From a bacterium (GTDB lineage Bacteria; Auribacterota; UBA3054): a DNA stretch of 64,000 nt. This document shows, piece by piece, positions 7,859-17,784 of this stretch. Location: assembly GCA_017557885.1 (NCBI GenBank), contig JAFYXV010000004.1:96552-160551 (forward strand). Direction: 5' to 3'. Each line of letters opens with the position of its first letter. Within the stretch, counting starts at the first letter, position 1. Both the position numbers and the translations under genes were made by a program. The notes under the pieces are model-generated. The model had not been told where the DNA came from. It saw nothing but the letters and a program-made list of their open reading frames with translations, and searched no databases.

Positions 7859-9805
7859 ATGAAATATATGCGTATGTTATTATTATTCTTGGTGTTCTTG
7901 TCCGCCTCGAATGTCTCCGCAATCATTGACATACAAGGCGGCGTTTGGTTGCTATCCACCCTCGGCGGCACGAATACTACTGTGGCCGAGACATTAATGC
8001 GCATAGAAAATGATGCCAAGAACGGGAATTTTAAAGAAGCGATAAACAAATCAAAAGAATTCCGCGCCGAAAACGACATCAGCGATTGTTATCTTACGAA
8101 TGGAGAACTTCTTCCCCTGACTCTGGAAGTGATGGAGTTCTATTACAAATACGGCAAGGACATCAAAAATCCGCAAGTCGAAAAAGAATTGCCGCCCATA
8201 ATCAAGAAATACGCCAAAGAAGCCAAAGGCAAGCAATGGTACGCCTACAGATACGCCCTTCAGTATCTGGAATTCCATTACAGGAGAGCAGGCGACACCA
8301 ACAACATGATCGGGGCGATGAAAGACATCGTAAGCTATGACGTTTACGACAAATATCAGCTGGAAAGGCTTCTTCGCTACGCCGGCACATATCCCAATAA
8401 AGCGGAAGAGATACGCAAATACTGGAACGAGCTTTCAAACTCTGACGTAAAAAACAACGTCGAGACGGAGCTAGTTTACATATTTGATACCGGACTTCCA
8501 AAAGAAGAAAAATTCAAGCTCATAAACGAATGGTTCGCTAAAAACACTTTGGCCATATACCGGGTAATGCAAACCGCGATCGAAAGATCCGGTGAATTTG
8601 TCATAAAGGAATACCCTGAAAAGAAGATAGCGTTCGTTGAAACCTTGAAATTGCTGGCTTTGCGTCAGCCTCCCGTCTCCGAACGCCTTCCCGTTCTCGC
8701 GCTTATCAAGAACGCCCTCTCCGATAAGGAATTAGCTGCGGGCGCTACGTCCAAGCCGCGGGACGAGGAGCTTAGCGCCGCCAGTTTAGAAAAGACGCTG
8801 TCAGGCAACGGGTCTGATTGGGAAAACATGTGTGAGAGCGTCGCCTTCATTTGGAGCGAGCACTCCAACCAGCGCTACAAAGGCAACCTTTCCCTTGAGC
8901 AGACCATTTCCGCCTTGAACAAAGCCGGCAAGCTTAAGGAAAAACTCCAGGATCCCAACGACGACCTAAGCGACATAGAGGACTATAGAGACCTCATAAA
9001 GATCCCAGACATCGCCGGACAAATATACCACCTGGCGGAGAAGCTGTTCTGGACAGGCCAGTACGGCAAAGCGAAGACTTGCTTCGAATTCCTTATCTCG
9101 GAAGACAACAAGGACGAGTTCGGCGTAGGCGCCTCCCACTTCTTCCTGGGCAGGATGGCCAAAGACCTTCCTCCCGACTTAATGCCCTTCTCCAACAGGG
9201 AGGAAAGAAGCTATTACGCGCTTGAACACCTGCTTAAGGTCAACACTTACGCCACCTGTCTGACATATATTTCCTATTCGTACATTATGGCGGCTGAAAT
9301 ATTTCACGAAATGGGCCTGAACCACCCCGCCCTGGCGCTTCTTTTGATAGACGTCCCGAGCATAGACTGGAACTCCGTTAAAGCCATGCGGCATACCGCC
9401 GCCGCCCGTTATTGCTTCCTTACAGAAGATTCCACGAACCTTACCAGGCACGTTCAGGAAGCGCTCCGCTACTGCAAGGAAAGCGATCACGAATATCAGG
9501 TCCTGGAGGAATACCACAACGGGATCTCTCCGGAACTGTGGAAATACTGCGCCGACAAGCTTTTCACCAGCGAAGACCGCAACAATGCCATAGTCTCCGC
9601 CTTGGACGACGAAAAAGCCCAAGCTTGGCGCGAGGAACTCTTCAACGCGCTTTTGCACATTTGGCCGAAGCCTCCGGAAATGCCGGAAGGCATGGCCACC
9701 AACCGAGTATTGAACAACAACATCTTCCCCTTCAGTATAGACGAGGAACTATCCTCCCTTATCCGGAAGCAGAAAGAAGCAAGCGAAGGCAAAGATGAAG
9801 AATAG
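7859..9805 (+). CDS. Exported helical-repeat (TPR-like) protein
   Basis: 648 residues with signal peptide (MKYMRMLLLFLVFLSASNVSA). The rest is rich in amphipathic helices typical of TPR or other alpha-solenoid folds, for instance around residues 385-520 (QIYHLAEKLFWTGQYGKAK, ASHFFLGRMA, MAAEIFHEMGLNHPALALLL). No catalytic motif is visible. The N-terminal third resembles the next gene: G-x-VW-x-x-S, then Y-A-x-x-AKGK-x-W/Y-YAY-x-x-x-x-x-x-EFHY-x-R. It overlaps the next gene by 11 bases. It is the first gene of a rightward series leading into cassettes 2 and 3, so it could scaffold or help export those proteins; that is inference. Base composition rises in GC toward its 3' half. Confidence 0.7.
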   Translation: MKYMRMLLLFLVFLSASNVSAIIDIQGGVWLLSTLGGTNTTVAETLMRIENDAKNGNFKEAINKSKEFRAENDISDCYLTNGELLPLTLEVMEFYYKYGKDIKNPQVEKELPPIIKKYAKEAKGKQWYAYRYALQYLEFHYRRAGDTNNMIGAMKDIVSYDVYDKYQLERLLRYAGTYPNKAEEIRKYWNELSNSDVKNNVETELVYIFDTGLPKEEKFKLINEWFAKNTLAIYRVMQTAIERSGEFVIKEYPEKKIAFVETLKLLALRQPPVSERLPVLALIKNALSDKELAAGATSKPRDEELSAASLEKTLSGNGSDWENMCESVAFIWSEHSNQRYKGNLSLEQTISALNKAGKLKEKLQDPNDDLSDIEDYRDLIKIPDIAGQIYHLAEKLFWTGQYGKAKTCFEFLISEDNKDEFGVGASHFFLGRMAKDLPPDLMPFSNREERSYYALEHLLKVNTYATCLTYISYSYIMAAEIFHEMGLNHPALALLLIDVPSIDWNSVKAMRHTAAARYCFLTEDSTNLTRHVQEALRYCKESDHEYQVLEEYHNGISPELWKYCADKLFTSEDRNNAIVSALDDEKAQAWREELFNALLHIWPKPPEMPEGMATNRVLNNNIFPFSIDEELSSLIRKQKEASEGKDEE

Positions 9806-10679
9806 ACTGTTATTATTGATTGCTCTGCTTTCTTTCTGTGCGCCAGTATATGCCGACGTTCCCGTTAACGGCGACGTCTGGCATATGTCCGGCCTTGCGC
9901 CGGACAATCACCAGGAATGGAACAAACTCTTCCTGGAAGCCGAGGATTTGTCCGCCCAAAGAGCATACACCGAAGCCAGAATGATCGTCGACGACCTTAT
10001 CAAGGATATCGGCACGAACAAGTTCAAACTAAAGAACGGCGACGACGCGGAGCTAACTCTGGCCGCCTGGAGATTAAGACTGTTTGTCCGCGAACCTAAG
10101 AACGCTCCCATAGCGTACCAAGAGATCGACGACACCCTAAAGCGCTACGCTGATATGGCCAAAGGCAAACGTTACTGGGCCTATAAGATGATGTACGTCA
10201 TAAGCGAAGACTTCCACTATCACCGCCAAGAGATACAAAAGCACGACGAGGCCATGGCCGATTGCTTCTTATACGATCCCCAAGACAGCATCCTATATCT
10301 AATAGACTGCTACTACCATCACCCCTGGAATTTTGAACATATGACCAATTTCTGGGCCATTTACGACAAGAACGGCGGAAGAAAAGATCCGGAAGTTGAA
10401 ATGGCAAGGATCTTCACCACCGGCGACAGGGAAAGCAAAATCAGCAAAGGCATCCAGTGGCTCGACAAGAACGCCGACGCTGATCAAACTGTTATAGGCC
10501 TTTGCTTAAAAGGGATCGATCTGAATCTAAGCGGAGACGAAAAAGAAGAGAAACTTTATCGCGCCGCGCTTCGCAAACTAGCTTTATCGAACACCAACGA
10601 CACAAAACGCCTTCCGATTTCCTCAATGGCTCTGCAAGAACTTGAGAAACTGGACGCGATAAATAAATGGAATAAATAA
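9795..10679 (+). CDS. Short paralogue of the preceding helical-repeat protein
   Basis: 294 residues, signal peptide MKNRLLLLIALLSFCAPVYA. It matches only the N-terminal third of its neighbour (GDVWHMSGL; YADMAKGKRYWAYK; EDFHYHR; a shared V-E-x-x-x-x-x-F-x-TG stretch) and lacks the long C-terminal solenoid. The start lies inside the 3' end of the previous gene (11-base overlap), so translation is probably coupled. It ends 10 bases before A2, whose AGGAG site fills the gap, which argues for one transcript running into cassette 2. Unknown function; it may be a partner or a truncated duplicate. Confidence 0.7.
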   Translation: MKNRLLLLIALLSFCAPVYADVPVNGDVWHMSGLAPDNHQEWNKLFLEAEDLSAQRAYTEARMIVDDLIKDIGTNKFKLKNGDDAELTLAAWRLRLFVREPKNAPIAYQEIDDTLKRYADMAKGKRYWAYKMMYVISEDFHYHRQEIQKHDEAMADCFLYDPQDSILYLIDCYYHHPWNFEHMTNFWAIYDKNGGRKDPEVEMARIFTTGDRESKISKGIQWLDKNADADQTVIGLCLKGIDLNLSGDEKEEKLYRAALRKLALSNTNDTKRLPISSMALQELEKLDAINKWNK

Positions 10680-10689
10680 AAGGAGAAAT

Positions 10690-12126
10690 ATGAAAAAACT
10701 TTTAACTTTCTTTGTGCTTTTAAGCGCAATTGCTCTGGCATCTAACGATCCGCCAGTGCTAGTAATCCATGGCCCAAATTATGTTGCCGCTTCAAGTTAT
10801 GGCGTAGATTACCATATGGGAATTGGCGGACATTTAAACGGAGATCCTGTTGGACGATTATGGTGGGTTATTGATGAGAACGGAGTTCAACAAGATGATT
10901 GGATTGTGAGTGGAGGAACAAGCATAGATGCAAAGATTAATATTTTGTCTGATTGCACAATATATGCGAGGTTTCATTATAAGGAATGGCGTACGGAAAT
11001 AGATAAATATATATACGATTCATATGAAGTAAAAACTGGGACGCCGACATTTACGGTGGAAGATGCCGGAAGTATTCACAATGGCCAGTATGATACCACG
11101 ATCACAGGGATTACAACTAGGGTAATTCACTTTAATATTGACAGAGACGAAGAAGGAGATCTGTCTGATAGTTATAAGCCGGATTATCAAATCAATGGAG
11201 AAAAACATCTAAGTCAAGACGACGATATTTTGCCACTGTTTATAAGCCATTCTCCTTCTAGAATGAATGTTAAGTATATTAAACTGGTTGTTGAATCTCC
11301 GCATATACGCTTATGCAGAATCAATCCAGGACTTCCGAATGTTTGTATTCCAATAACAACAACAGGTTCAAGTACGGTTTATTGCGGGGATGGCAATAAT
11401 TTAGGTAGGATATTTGATCGGAATTTATACTTGGAGGGCATGAGAATAAGGGTAGGCAATTTAAAAATTAAATATGTGTTGGATAATGGATATTCAACCA
11501 CGATTGCTGACCTGAGGTATAGAACGTGTGCGGATATAGCTGGACGCCAAGAAATGGCGATCGATAACAGTAGTACTTTTCCATACGCTCAATCGTTATC
11601 GCTTACTGGCTGTGAGTTTTCTTTGTATGATACATATAATATAACGAACGCTCCTCCGTTTTTAACCGATAGCAATGATTACAACGCTCCCGCCTTAGCG
11701 GTTGATTACTTTTGGGATGTGCTTAGAACCCCATTTAAAGTTAAGGTAGATGAATGCGGGACGCCAGGCAATCCTTTTGTATATAGTAACAGTTGTTGGT
11801 ACACGTCTTACGAAGCCTTTGGAGGATCTGTGGCTTTTTATGAATCGTCGTTATGGGAGCCAAAATTGTTTAACGGTGTTTCTCTAAATAATGCTCGCGT
11901 TATAAATTACGAGGATTTATCCACAGCGATTAGATCATCTTATGAACCTGGCATTTGCCCGGATTGGAAAATGTTTTATATGAAGTTAACTGGGCTTTAT
12001 GGTTGGTATAGCGATGCCGTTTTGCATCACAGAGGCGAGGTGTTGTATCAATATTATTATGATTTGCATTCATCCAACAATCAATCAAATTGGCTTCCGA
12101 AAACATACGGGTTACAATTGGAATAA
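10690..12126 (+). CDS. Cassette gene A2: exported beta-rich protein with acidic domain
   Basis: 478 residues, the same length as A3. Signal peptide MKKLLTFFVLLSAIALAS, with AGGAG 5-9 bases upstream. It shares with A1 and A3 VLVIHGPNYVA, VDYHMGIGGHLNGDPVGR, FTVEDAGSIHNGQYDTT, HFNIDRDEEGD, QDDDILPLFISHSPS, YLEGMRIRVGNLKIKY, CADIAGRQ, YNAPALAVD, TSYEAFGG and an L-H-HRGEVL stretch near the end. A2 and A3 are clearly closer to each other than to A1. Strongly AT-biased third codon positions set it apart from the flanking core genes. No known enzyme motif; exported location is the only firm inference. Confidence 0.75.
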   Translation: MKKLLTFFVLLSAIALASNDPPVLVIHGPNYVAASSYGVDYHMGIGGHLNGDPVGRLWWVIDENGVQQDDWIVSGGTSIDAKINILSDCTIYARFHYKEWRTEIDKYIYDSYEVKTGTPTFTVEDAGSIHNGQYDTTITGITTRVIHFNIDRDEEGDLSDSYKPDYQINGEKHLSQDDDILPLFISHSPSRMNVKYIKLVVESPHIRLCRINPGLPNVCIPITTTGSSTVYCGDGNNLGRIFDRNLYLEGMRIRVGNLKIKYVLDNGYSTTIADLRYRTCADIAGRQEMAIDNSSTFPYAQSLSLTGCEFSLYDTYNITNAPPFLTDSNDYNAPALAVDYFWDVLRTPFKVKVDECGTPGNPFVYSNSCWYTSYEAFGGSVAFYESSLWEPKLFNGVSLNNARVINYEDLSTAIRSSYEPGICPDWKMFYMKLTGLYGWYSDAVLHHRGEVLYQYYYDLHSSNNQSNWLPKTYGLQLE

Positions 12127-12148
12127 CTATAAGATAGGAGATAAAATC

Positions 12149-13078
12149 ATGAAAAATATATTAATATTATTTTTGGGCTTGACAATTTCAATTAATCTCT
12201 TTGCTCTGGAAGAAACGGAGTATTTGCGTTTGCTTTATAATGCGTCAAAAATAACTCCGATCTTAAGGGCTAATATTGACAAGGAGAAAGCCAAAGATTA
12301 TCTATCCGTATCGGATGTAGCGCAATTTAATTCACTGCCTCCTTCTGAAGCGCTTCCTGTATTGATCGCTTCTTTGGAAAAAGGCGCGATCACCAATCGC
12401 ATCGAGACTTTTGACAACATCCAGGCAACTAATATGGTAGTGGAATTCGCTAATTACAAGGCTTATTACCTGATGGGCTTGTCGTTTGGGTTCGATTCTG
12501 TAGGAACGGTTGCTTTCCCTTGGCTGACAGGCATCGGCCAAGATCTAACTATACCAGTCACGCAGTATCATTACTTCTGGTGGTATGAAGGAAGAAAATA
12601 TATGCCCAATATCTGGGAGAACTGGTATGCTTGCTGGCAGGAAGAAAACGGCAGAGAAAAACCCAGAGAATTAGTCTTGAATCAACTGTCCAATGAGATA
12701 GCGGGATTCGGATATCATATCTTCCCTTATTTGGCTGATACGATAACAACGGATAACACATTAACTAATGTGTTGCTCTCCTTGAGAGGCCCGCAACACG
12801 GTGGATGGATCTTCGAGGATTTTTCCAAGTGGTACAGGGAAAACAAAGCTAGGTTTACTCTGCCTGAATGCGAAACTCTGAAAAAGACAATGGAACGCAC
12901 ATCGCTCGATAAAATGCCCATTAGCAAATCCAATAAGGATGACATGCTAAGGTGGCAGAAAAACGAGGAACAATTCTATACCACCAATAGTTTCAACAAT
13001 TACTATTGGTATTACAAAATCAACAGCAAGGAAGATGTTTCGGAAGAAGACATTTTCCAAGCAAAATATGGGGATTAA
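12149..13078 (+). CDS. Cassette gene B2: exported protein of unrecognised family
   Basis: 309 residues starting at MKNILILFLGLTISINLFA, a signal peptide preceded by ATAGGAGATAAAATC; the longer frame from 11999 lies inside A2 and is rejected. Contains all family blocks: PPSEALPVL, FGFDSVGTVAFPWLTGIG, FWWYEGRKYMPNIW, WYACWQEENGREKPRELV, GFGYHIFPYL, WYRENKARFTLPECETL, YWYYKINSKEDVSEEDIF and a C-terminal QAKYGD. B1 and B2 are more alike than either is to B3. C2 starts 4 bases after the stop. No recognised family or catalytic signature. Confidence 0.75.
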   Translation: MKNILILFLGLTISINLFALEETEYLRLLYNASKITPILRANIDKEKAKDYLSVSDVAQFNSLPPSEALPVLIASLEKGAITNRIETFDNIQATNMVVEFANYKAYYLMGLSFGFDSVGTVAFPWLTGIGQDLTIPVTQYHYFWWYEGRKYMPNIWENWYACWQEENGREKPRELVLNQLSNEIAGFGYHIFPYLADTITTDNTLTNVLLSLRGPQHGGWIFEDFSKWYRENKARFTLPECETLKKTMERTSLDKMPISKSNKDDMLRWQKNEEQFYTTNSFNNYYWYYKINSKEDVSEEDIFQAKYGD

Positions 13079-13082
13079 TCTC

Positions 13083-15383
13083 ATGAAAAATATTATAGCC
13101 TTAATAATACTGATTGCGGCGACGTTTGCGTTCGCTGTCAACGAAGCTGTCAAGCCGGAAGGTGAAGGAACCGCTGAGTCTCCATACGTACTGACAAAAA
13201 TTGAAAATCTTGTTTGGATGAACAACAACATGAGAACTTGCCAATCAAGTTTTTTCTGTCTGGGTAACGATATTGACGCCAGCGAAACGGCGGGATGGGA
13301 AACACAATTCGTACCAATAGGAACAGCAAAGACCAGCACCGGCAAGTCCTACAATTTTCAAGGAGTATTAGACGGAAAAAATTTTGCTATAAAAAATTTG
13401 CATAGCAGAAACAGCGGTTTAATACTTCATTTGGATGGAGCTGTAATCAAGAATCTGCATCTTGAAAATGTAAACTTGGGCAGACGTTATGCGGGAATAA
13501 ACAAATCCGGTGGACTGACTCCAGAGTGTAGTAATAGCGTAATAACAAATGTTCATGTTTCTGGGAAGATCAAAGGGACATATGAAGTGGGAGGCATTTG
13601 CGGTGAAGTTGAAGGATCACAGATTGTTAATTGTTCTTTCGTGGGATTTATAAACGTATTTGGCGACGCTTCCGGCGAATATAGTTATGGCGGGATAGCC
13701 GGTTATGCAAGCTATAGCGATCTTAGCTATTGTAAAGCTTCCGGCTATATAAACTGTGTTGACGGTTTTGCTCGCGTAGGCGGCATATGCGGATTTGTTT
13801 ACGGAATGGATAATTATGATAAATACATTCCCCGCGTTCGTTATTGCATCGCTGACATGAAAATTACGGCAGAAGGAAACATTGGCGGGATAGTGGGGCA
13901 GAATTTTATAGAAAATATTGTGAGATATCCAGGGTCACCTTCTTATGTTGCAACCGAAATGGGCCTCCTTGATAATTATTCCCTAAGCGTAGCCTATACG
14001 TCCCCAGAAAACACCGTTGGAGGTATTTGCGCGACTTTCAGCGAAAACACCACTACCTCTTCGGAAAATTACTATGACAAGACAGGTATCAACGGCACTG
14101 TCGTTGGAAAAGGTTTGTCTCCAGAGAATATGAAAAAGCGGTCTTCTTATACCAAGTGGGATTTCAACAAAGTTTGGACGATCAATGAAGGAGAATCAAC
14201 CCCTTATTGGAAGCTGAGCAATGACAAACCTTATAGAATTGCTTATGTGTCAAATTTCTTAGGAACGCTTGGCGTTGAGCCGGAGGAAAAAAGCTATGCG
14301 TTTAAAGAGAATATAACCATAAACGTTACGACTCCTAAAAACGTCACTTTTTTCGGCATCCAAGGCGATATTGAAACTACAGAGACCAGTATTTCAGTCA
14401 CTTTGCAAAAAGATCTAGCCATTGAAGGTGAGTTTGCCAGATACATTAAGACCGCAGGTGAATTCTTAAAAATCGGCAAAGATAAGGATTATCCCGCAGG
14501 CGGGCATTATATTCAATCCGTCAACATAAATATGCCCGAAATTGATGATCCAACGCTGGGATCTTTTTGGGGCGTCTATGACGGGAACAATCGTGTGATC
14601 CGGGATGTTAAATTCAATACGAAGTCTTCGACTGCCATAGGTTTGTTTGGCAGCGTTTCTGAAGCCAAGATAAGCAACCTGGGAATATTGGAAGCCGAGA
14701 ATAACAGCGGAAGCCGCTATTTTGGTTTTTTGGGAGGAGACGTTAACTATTCGGAAATAAGCAATTGTTATGTCTATACTGATATGAATTTGGCAGGCGC
14801 CAACAATGCCGGAGGCTTATTCAATATTTTTGAGAAATCAAGGATGATAAGATGCGAATTCAAAGGCAACATTTATTCTGCGGACGTTTGGTTCGGCGGG
14901 CTGGTTTCTCAGGCGAAAAAAAGCTCGTTTGAAGAGTGCTCGGTGGAAATGTTTACACAGTCCGGTGTAATAAAAAGCAAAATTGCTGGGCTAGTATTTT
15001 CAGCCTATGAAACTGATTTTGTAAATTGTTACGCGAAAGGAGACTGCTTCAATTATGCTTTAGTAGCGCCTTCGCCAAATCAAGAATTGTCTTTCTCTAA
15101 TTGTTATGTGTTTGCTGAAAACAACTGCTCTTTGCCCAACTCGACTTTTTTAAACTGCTATTTCAATTCCAACTGCGTTGCTGCCGTTGAAGGCGTAACT
15201 GGTTTCGTCAGCGAAGAGGAAATGAAGAAACAGGAAACTTACGTCGGCTGGGACTTTGACGAGATCTGGGATATCGAAGAGGGAGTTGGAACGCCGTATT
15301 TCAGATACGCAGTGCCGGAGCCGGTTGGAACATTCCTGCTTCTCTTGTTGCCCTGGCTATTGGTTAAAAGACATTCAAATTGA
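13083..15383 (+). CDS. Cassette gene C2: GLUG-type beta-helix protein with altered PEP-CTERM tail
   Basis: 766 residues, signal peptide MKNIIALIILIAATFAFA. Domains: opening ESPYVLTKIENLVWM, first turn-rich half (GGICGEVEGSQIVNCSF; GGICGFVYG; GGIVGQNF), middle segment with GTLGVEPEEKSYAFKENI, second half with GGLFNIFEKSRMIRCEFKG and GGLVSQAKKSSFEECSVEM, then a conserved VEGVTGFVSEEEMKKQETYV block and the tail PEPVGTFLLLLLPWLLVKRHSN. The PEP motif and hydrophobic stretch are kept, but the end differs from the AA-x-RKR of C1 and C3. Anchoring by an exosortase is inferred from the tail; no exosortase is in the window. Confidence 0.78.
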   Translation: MKNIIALIILIAATFAFAVNEAVKPEGEGTAESPYVLTKIENLVWMNNNMRTCQSSFFCLGNDIDASETAGWETQFVPIGTAKTSTGKSYNFQGVLDGKNFAIKNLHSRNSGLILHLDGAVIKNLHLENVNLGRRYAGINKSGGLTPECSNSVITNVHVSGKIKGTYEVGGICGEVEGSQIVNCSFVGFINVFGDASGEYSYGGIAGYASYSDLSYCKASGYINCVDGFARVGGICGFVYGMDNYDKYIPRVRYCIADMKITAEGNIGGIVGQNFIENIVRYPGSPSYVATEMGLLDNYSLSVAYTSPENTVGGICATFSENTTTSSENYYDKTGINGTVVGKGLSPENMKKRSSYTKWDFNKVWTINEGESTPYWKLSNDKPYRIAYVSNFLGTLGVEPEEKSYAFKENITINVTTPKNVTFFGIQGDIETTETSISVTLQKDLAIEGEFARYIKTAGEFLKIGKDKDYPAGGHYIQSVNINMPEIDDPTLGSFWGVYDGNNRVIRDVKFNTKSSTAIGLFGSVSEAKISNLGILEAENNSGSRYFGFLGGDVNYSEISNCYVYTDMNLAGANNAGGLFNIFEKSRMIRCEFKGNIYSADVWFGGLVSQAKKSSFEECSVEMFTQSGVIKSKIAGLVFSAYETDFVNCYAKGDCFNYALVAPSPNQELSFSNCYVFAENNCSLPNSTFLNCYFNSNCVAAVEGVTGFVSEEEMKKQETYVGWDFDEIWDIEEGVGTPYFRYAVPEPVGTFLLLLLPWLLVKRHSN

Positions 15384-15411
15384 TAAACAACTATCATAAT
15401 TGAGGAACAGT

Positions 15412-16848
15412 ATGAAAAAACTTTTAATCTTCATTGCACTTTTAAGCGCAATTGCCTTAGCGTCAAACGATCCGCCGGTATTGCGTATTTCTGGGCAAAG
15501 TTATGTAGCCAAATATAGCTATGGCGTAAAATATCACATGGGAGTTGGAGGCAATTTAAACGGTATTCCTAAGGGACGCACTTGGGAGGTTAGAGACGAG
15601 GATAATATTCCTCAAAACTGGATAATAAGTGGGCAAAACAACATAGATGCCAAGATAAACATTCTCGGCAATTGTACTATATATGCCACATTACATTATG
15701 AGGAAGAAGGAACACATTTAGATAAATATATATGCGACTCGTATGAGGTAACGACTGGAACCCCGACATTCACAGTAGATTATGCCGGAAGTATATACGA
15801 CGGACAATTTGATACTACGGTCACTGGAGTCGCAACCAGAGTAATCCATTTTAATATTGATTCTGATTATTATCGAGCTGGTGTAACTACAGTGCCTGTA
15901 AATCTGGGCATAATAACGCCAGATTTTTTATTACAGCACAAAACGTCAGGAGAAGATGACGATATCTTGCCTTTCTTTATAAAGCATTTCCCTTCCCAAA
16001 TGTATGTTAAATGTCTTAGGATAGGAATAGAAATTCCAAATCATTTGGCTTTGTATAGAAAGGGCAGTGCGTTAGAAGATTATTTTATGCCGTTGGGAAC
16101 AACAGGAACATCATCAGTTGTCAATTGTGGCGATGACGAAACCTTGGGACGAATATTTGATGGTTATTTATATTTAGAAGGAACGGCTTTGGGTGTTGGA
16201 CATTTGAAGATTAATTATTTAAATTTGGACGGAGGCATTGTTTCGCAAATTGCTGATTTAAAGTATAAAACTTGTGCCGATGTCAGTGGCAGACAACCTC
16301 TATCAAACGGCGCAACGTTGGAAGATATGGAGTTTAACAATCAATTAGACGGATGCGAATGGTCTTTGTTTGACGAATCAAATTCAAGTTTTAGCAGTTC
16401 ATATGATTATAACGCTCCTGCTTTTGCGGTAGATCATAATTGGAATGTTGTAAACAATCCTTTTAAGGTTTGGTGGGAAGACGTAGGAACTCCTGACAAT
16501 CCGATAATAGTGGATCCGGATTCGGGTAAATATTTTACATCGTATGAGGCTTTTGGAGGAGTTAGAGAGTTTTTTGAAAGCGCATTGTGGACACCGCAAT
16601 TAAGCTTGGGCGGTAGTCTTAATGATAGCGTGGTTTTGTATTATTTTACCCAGGTCGCAGGGTATTATTCTTGGGCGGCTCTTCGTTCTTGGTCTACAAC
16701 AGGAACGTTGCCGGCTTGGAATATGTTTTATATGAAACTCGACAGCGGTCCCATTCTTAATCACAGAGGAGAAGTGTTGTTCGATTATTCTTCCGAATTA
16801 AATTATTCCCCCGGTCCTATGAAATTTATGCTAAATTCTAATAATTAA
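15412..16848 (+). CDS. Cassette gene A3: exported beta-rich protein with acidic domain
   Basis: 478 residues. I choose the ATG at 15412 because it opens the signal peptide MKKLLIFIALLSAIALAS; the frame can be read from a TTG 12 bases earlier. Family blocks: VLRISGQSYVA, VKYHMGVGGNLNGIPKGR, FTVDYAGSIYDGQFDTT, HFNIDSDYY, GEDDDILPFFIKHFPSQM, YLEGTALGVGHLKINYL, CADVSGRQ, YNAPAFAVD, TSYEAFGG, and LNHRGEVLFDY near the C-terminus. AT-rich codon use like A2. It begins 28 bases after C2 with a weak GAGG site, so it may be read through from cassette 2. Function unknown. Confidence 0.75.
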   Translation: MKKLLIFIALLSAIALASNDPPVLRISGQSYVAKYSYGVKYHMGVGGNLNGIPKGRTWEVRDEDNIPQNWIISGQNNIDAKINILGNCTIYATLHYEEEGTHLDKYICDSYEVTTGTPTFTVDYAGSIYDGQFDTTVTGVATRVIHFNIDSDYYRAGVTTVPVNLGIITPDFLLQHKTSGEDDDILPFFIKHFPSQMYVKCLRIGIEIPNHLALYRKGSALEDYFMPLGTTGTSSVVNCGDDETLGRIFDGYLYLEGTALGVGHLKINYLNLDGGIVSQIADLKYKTCADVSGRQPLSNGATLEDMEFNNQLDGCEWSLFDESNSSFSSSYDYNAPAFAVDHNWNVVNNPFKVWWEDVGTPDNPIIVDPDSGKYFTSYEAFGGVREFFESALWTPQLSLGGSLNDSVVLYYFTQVAGYYSWAALRSWSTTGTLPAWNMFYMKLDSGPILNHRGEVLFDYSSELNYSPGPMKFMLNSNN

Positions 16849-16857
16849 GGTAAGAAA

Positions 16858-17778
16858 ATGAAAAATATAATTCTTTTGGTTTTATTGTCAATTACCTTGG
16901 CGGTCAAAGCTGCTTATGCCGATTACGCGTCATTGCTTTACAAAGCTTCGGCTTTTGAAAGCATAATAGCTCTAGACAAGGATAATGCAGACAAATACGA
17001 CGAATTGAAAGCCGCCAGCGTTCAATTGTCGTCTGTTCCAGTTTCAGAAGCATTGCCGGAACTGATGTCTTTGTTTGAAAGAAAAGTTATCACCAATCGT
17101 TTGGAGCGCATTGGCGACATAACGATAACCAATTATGCTGTGGGTTATGCCTATAAAAAAGCATTTTTGTTAACAGGTCTCACATTTGGTTTTAATTCCT
17201 ATGGTCATATAGCTTTTCCTTGGCTAACCGGAAAAGGACAGCTAATGACGATTCCCTCAACAATGTATTCTTTCTTCTGGTGGTATGAAGGAAGGCGCTA
17301 TGTTGAGCAAATTTGGAACGCTTGGTATGCTTGCTGGCAAACCGAGTGTGGAAGAGAAAATCCCAGATCTCTTGTCAAGAAAACGCTTGCTGATGAAATT
17401 TGCGGATTAGGGTATTACGTTTTTCCGTTCCTTTATCAAAACTTGGAAAACGACAAGAGCCTTAACGAGATCGTCTCAATGTTCAATGAACCAAGCCATG
17501 GCAACTGGGGTTTTAAGAATTTTTCCGAATGGTATAGCATAAATTCCAATAGGTTTGTTTTGCCGACCGTTGAAACCATTTCGGTTGCAGGCAAAAGATT
17601 TGAGATATCCAATCTTCCTGTAAGCAAAATGACCCTCGATAGTATGCAAGCGTGGGAAAAGGCTGCTTCAGATTTTTATAGATCCAATAATATATCATCA
17701 AATTATTGGTACAATAAAATTCAAAATAAAAATATTATCAGCGAGGAAGATATATTCCAAGCTAAATTTGCGAGGTAA
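16858..17778 (+). CDS. Cassette gene B3: exported protein of unrecognised family
   Basis: 306 residues, signal peptide at residues 1-20 (MKNIILLVLLSITLAVKAAY), AAGG 6-9 bases upstream. Family blocks present: VPVSEALPELM, FGFNSYGHIAFPWLTGKG, FFWWYEGRRYVEQIW, WYACWQTECGRENPRSLV, GLGYYVFPFLY, PSHGNWGFKNFSEWY, YWYNKI and EEDIFQAKFAR. The last three residues depart from the KYG of B1 and B2. Spacing of 9 and 6 bases to its neighbours indicates one operon. No known family; the constancy of the W/Y-rich core across three diverged copies argues for purifying selection on a real fold. Confidence 0.75.
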   Translation: MKNIILLVLLSITLAVKAAYADYASLLYKASAFESIIALDKDNADKYDELKAASVQLSSVPVSEALPELMSLFERKVITNRLERIGDITITNYAVGYAYKKAFLLTGLTFGFNSYGHIAFPWLTGKGQLMTIPSTMYSFFWWYEGRRYVEQIWNAWYACWQTECGRENPRSLVKKTLADEICGLGYYVFPFLYQNLENDKSLNEIVSMFNEPSHGNWGFKNFSEWYSINSNRFVLPTVETISVAGKRFEISNLPVSKMTLDSMQAWEKAASDFYRSNNISSNYWYNKIQNKNIISEEDIFQAKFAR

Positions 17779-17784
17779 AGTACT

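Larger units (their letters stand above)
10690..15383 (+). repeat. A-B-C cassette, copy 2
   Basis: A2-B2-C2 in direct orientation, gaps 22 and 4 bases. Followed after 28 bases by copy 3 with no visible terminator between them. Confidence 0.85.
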
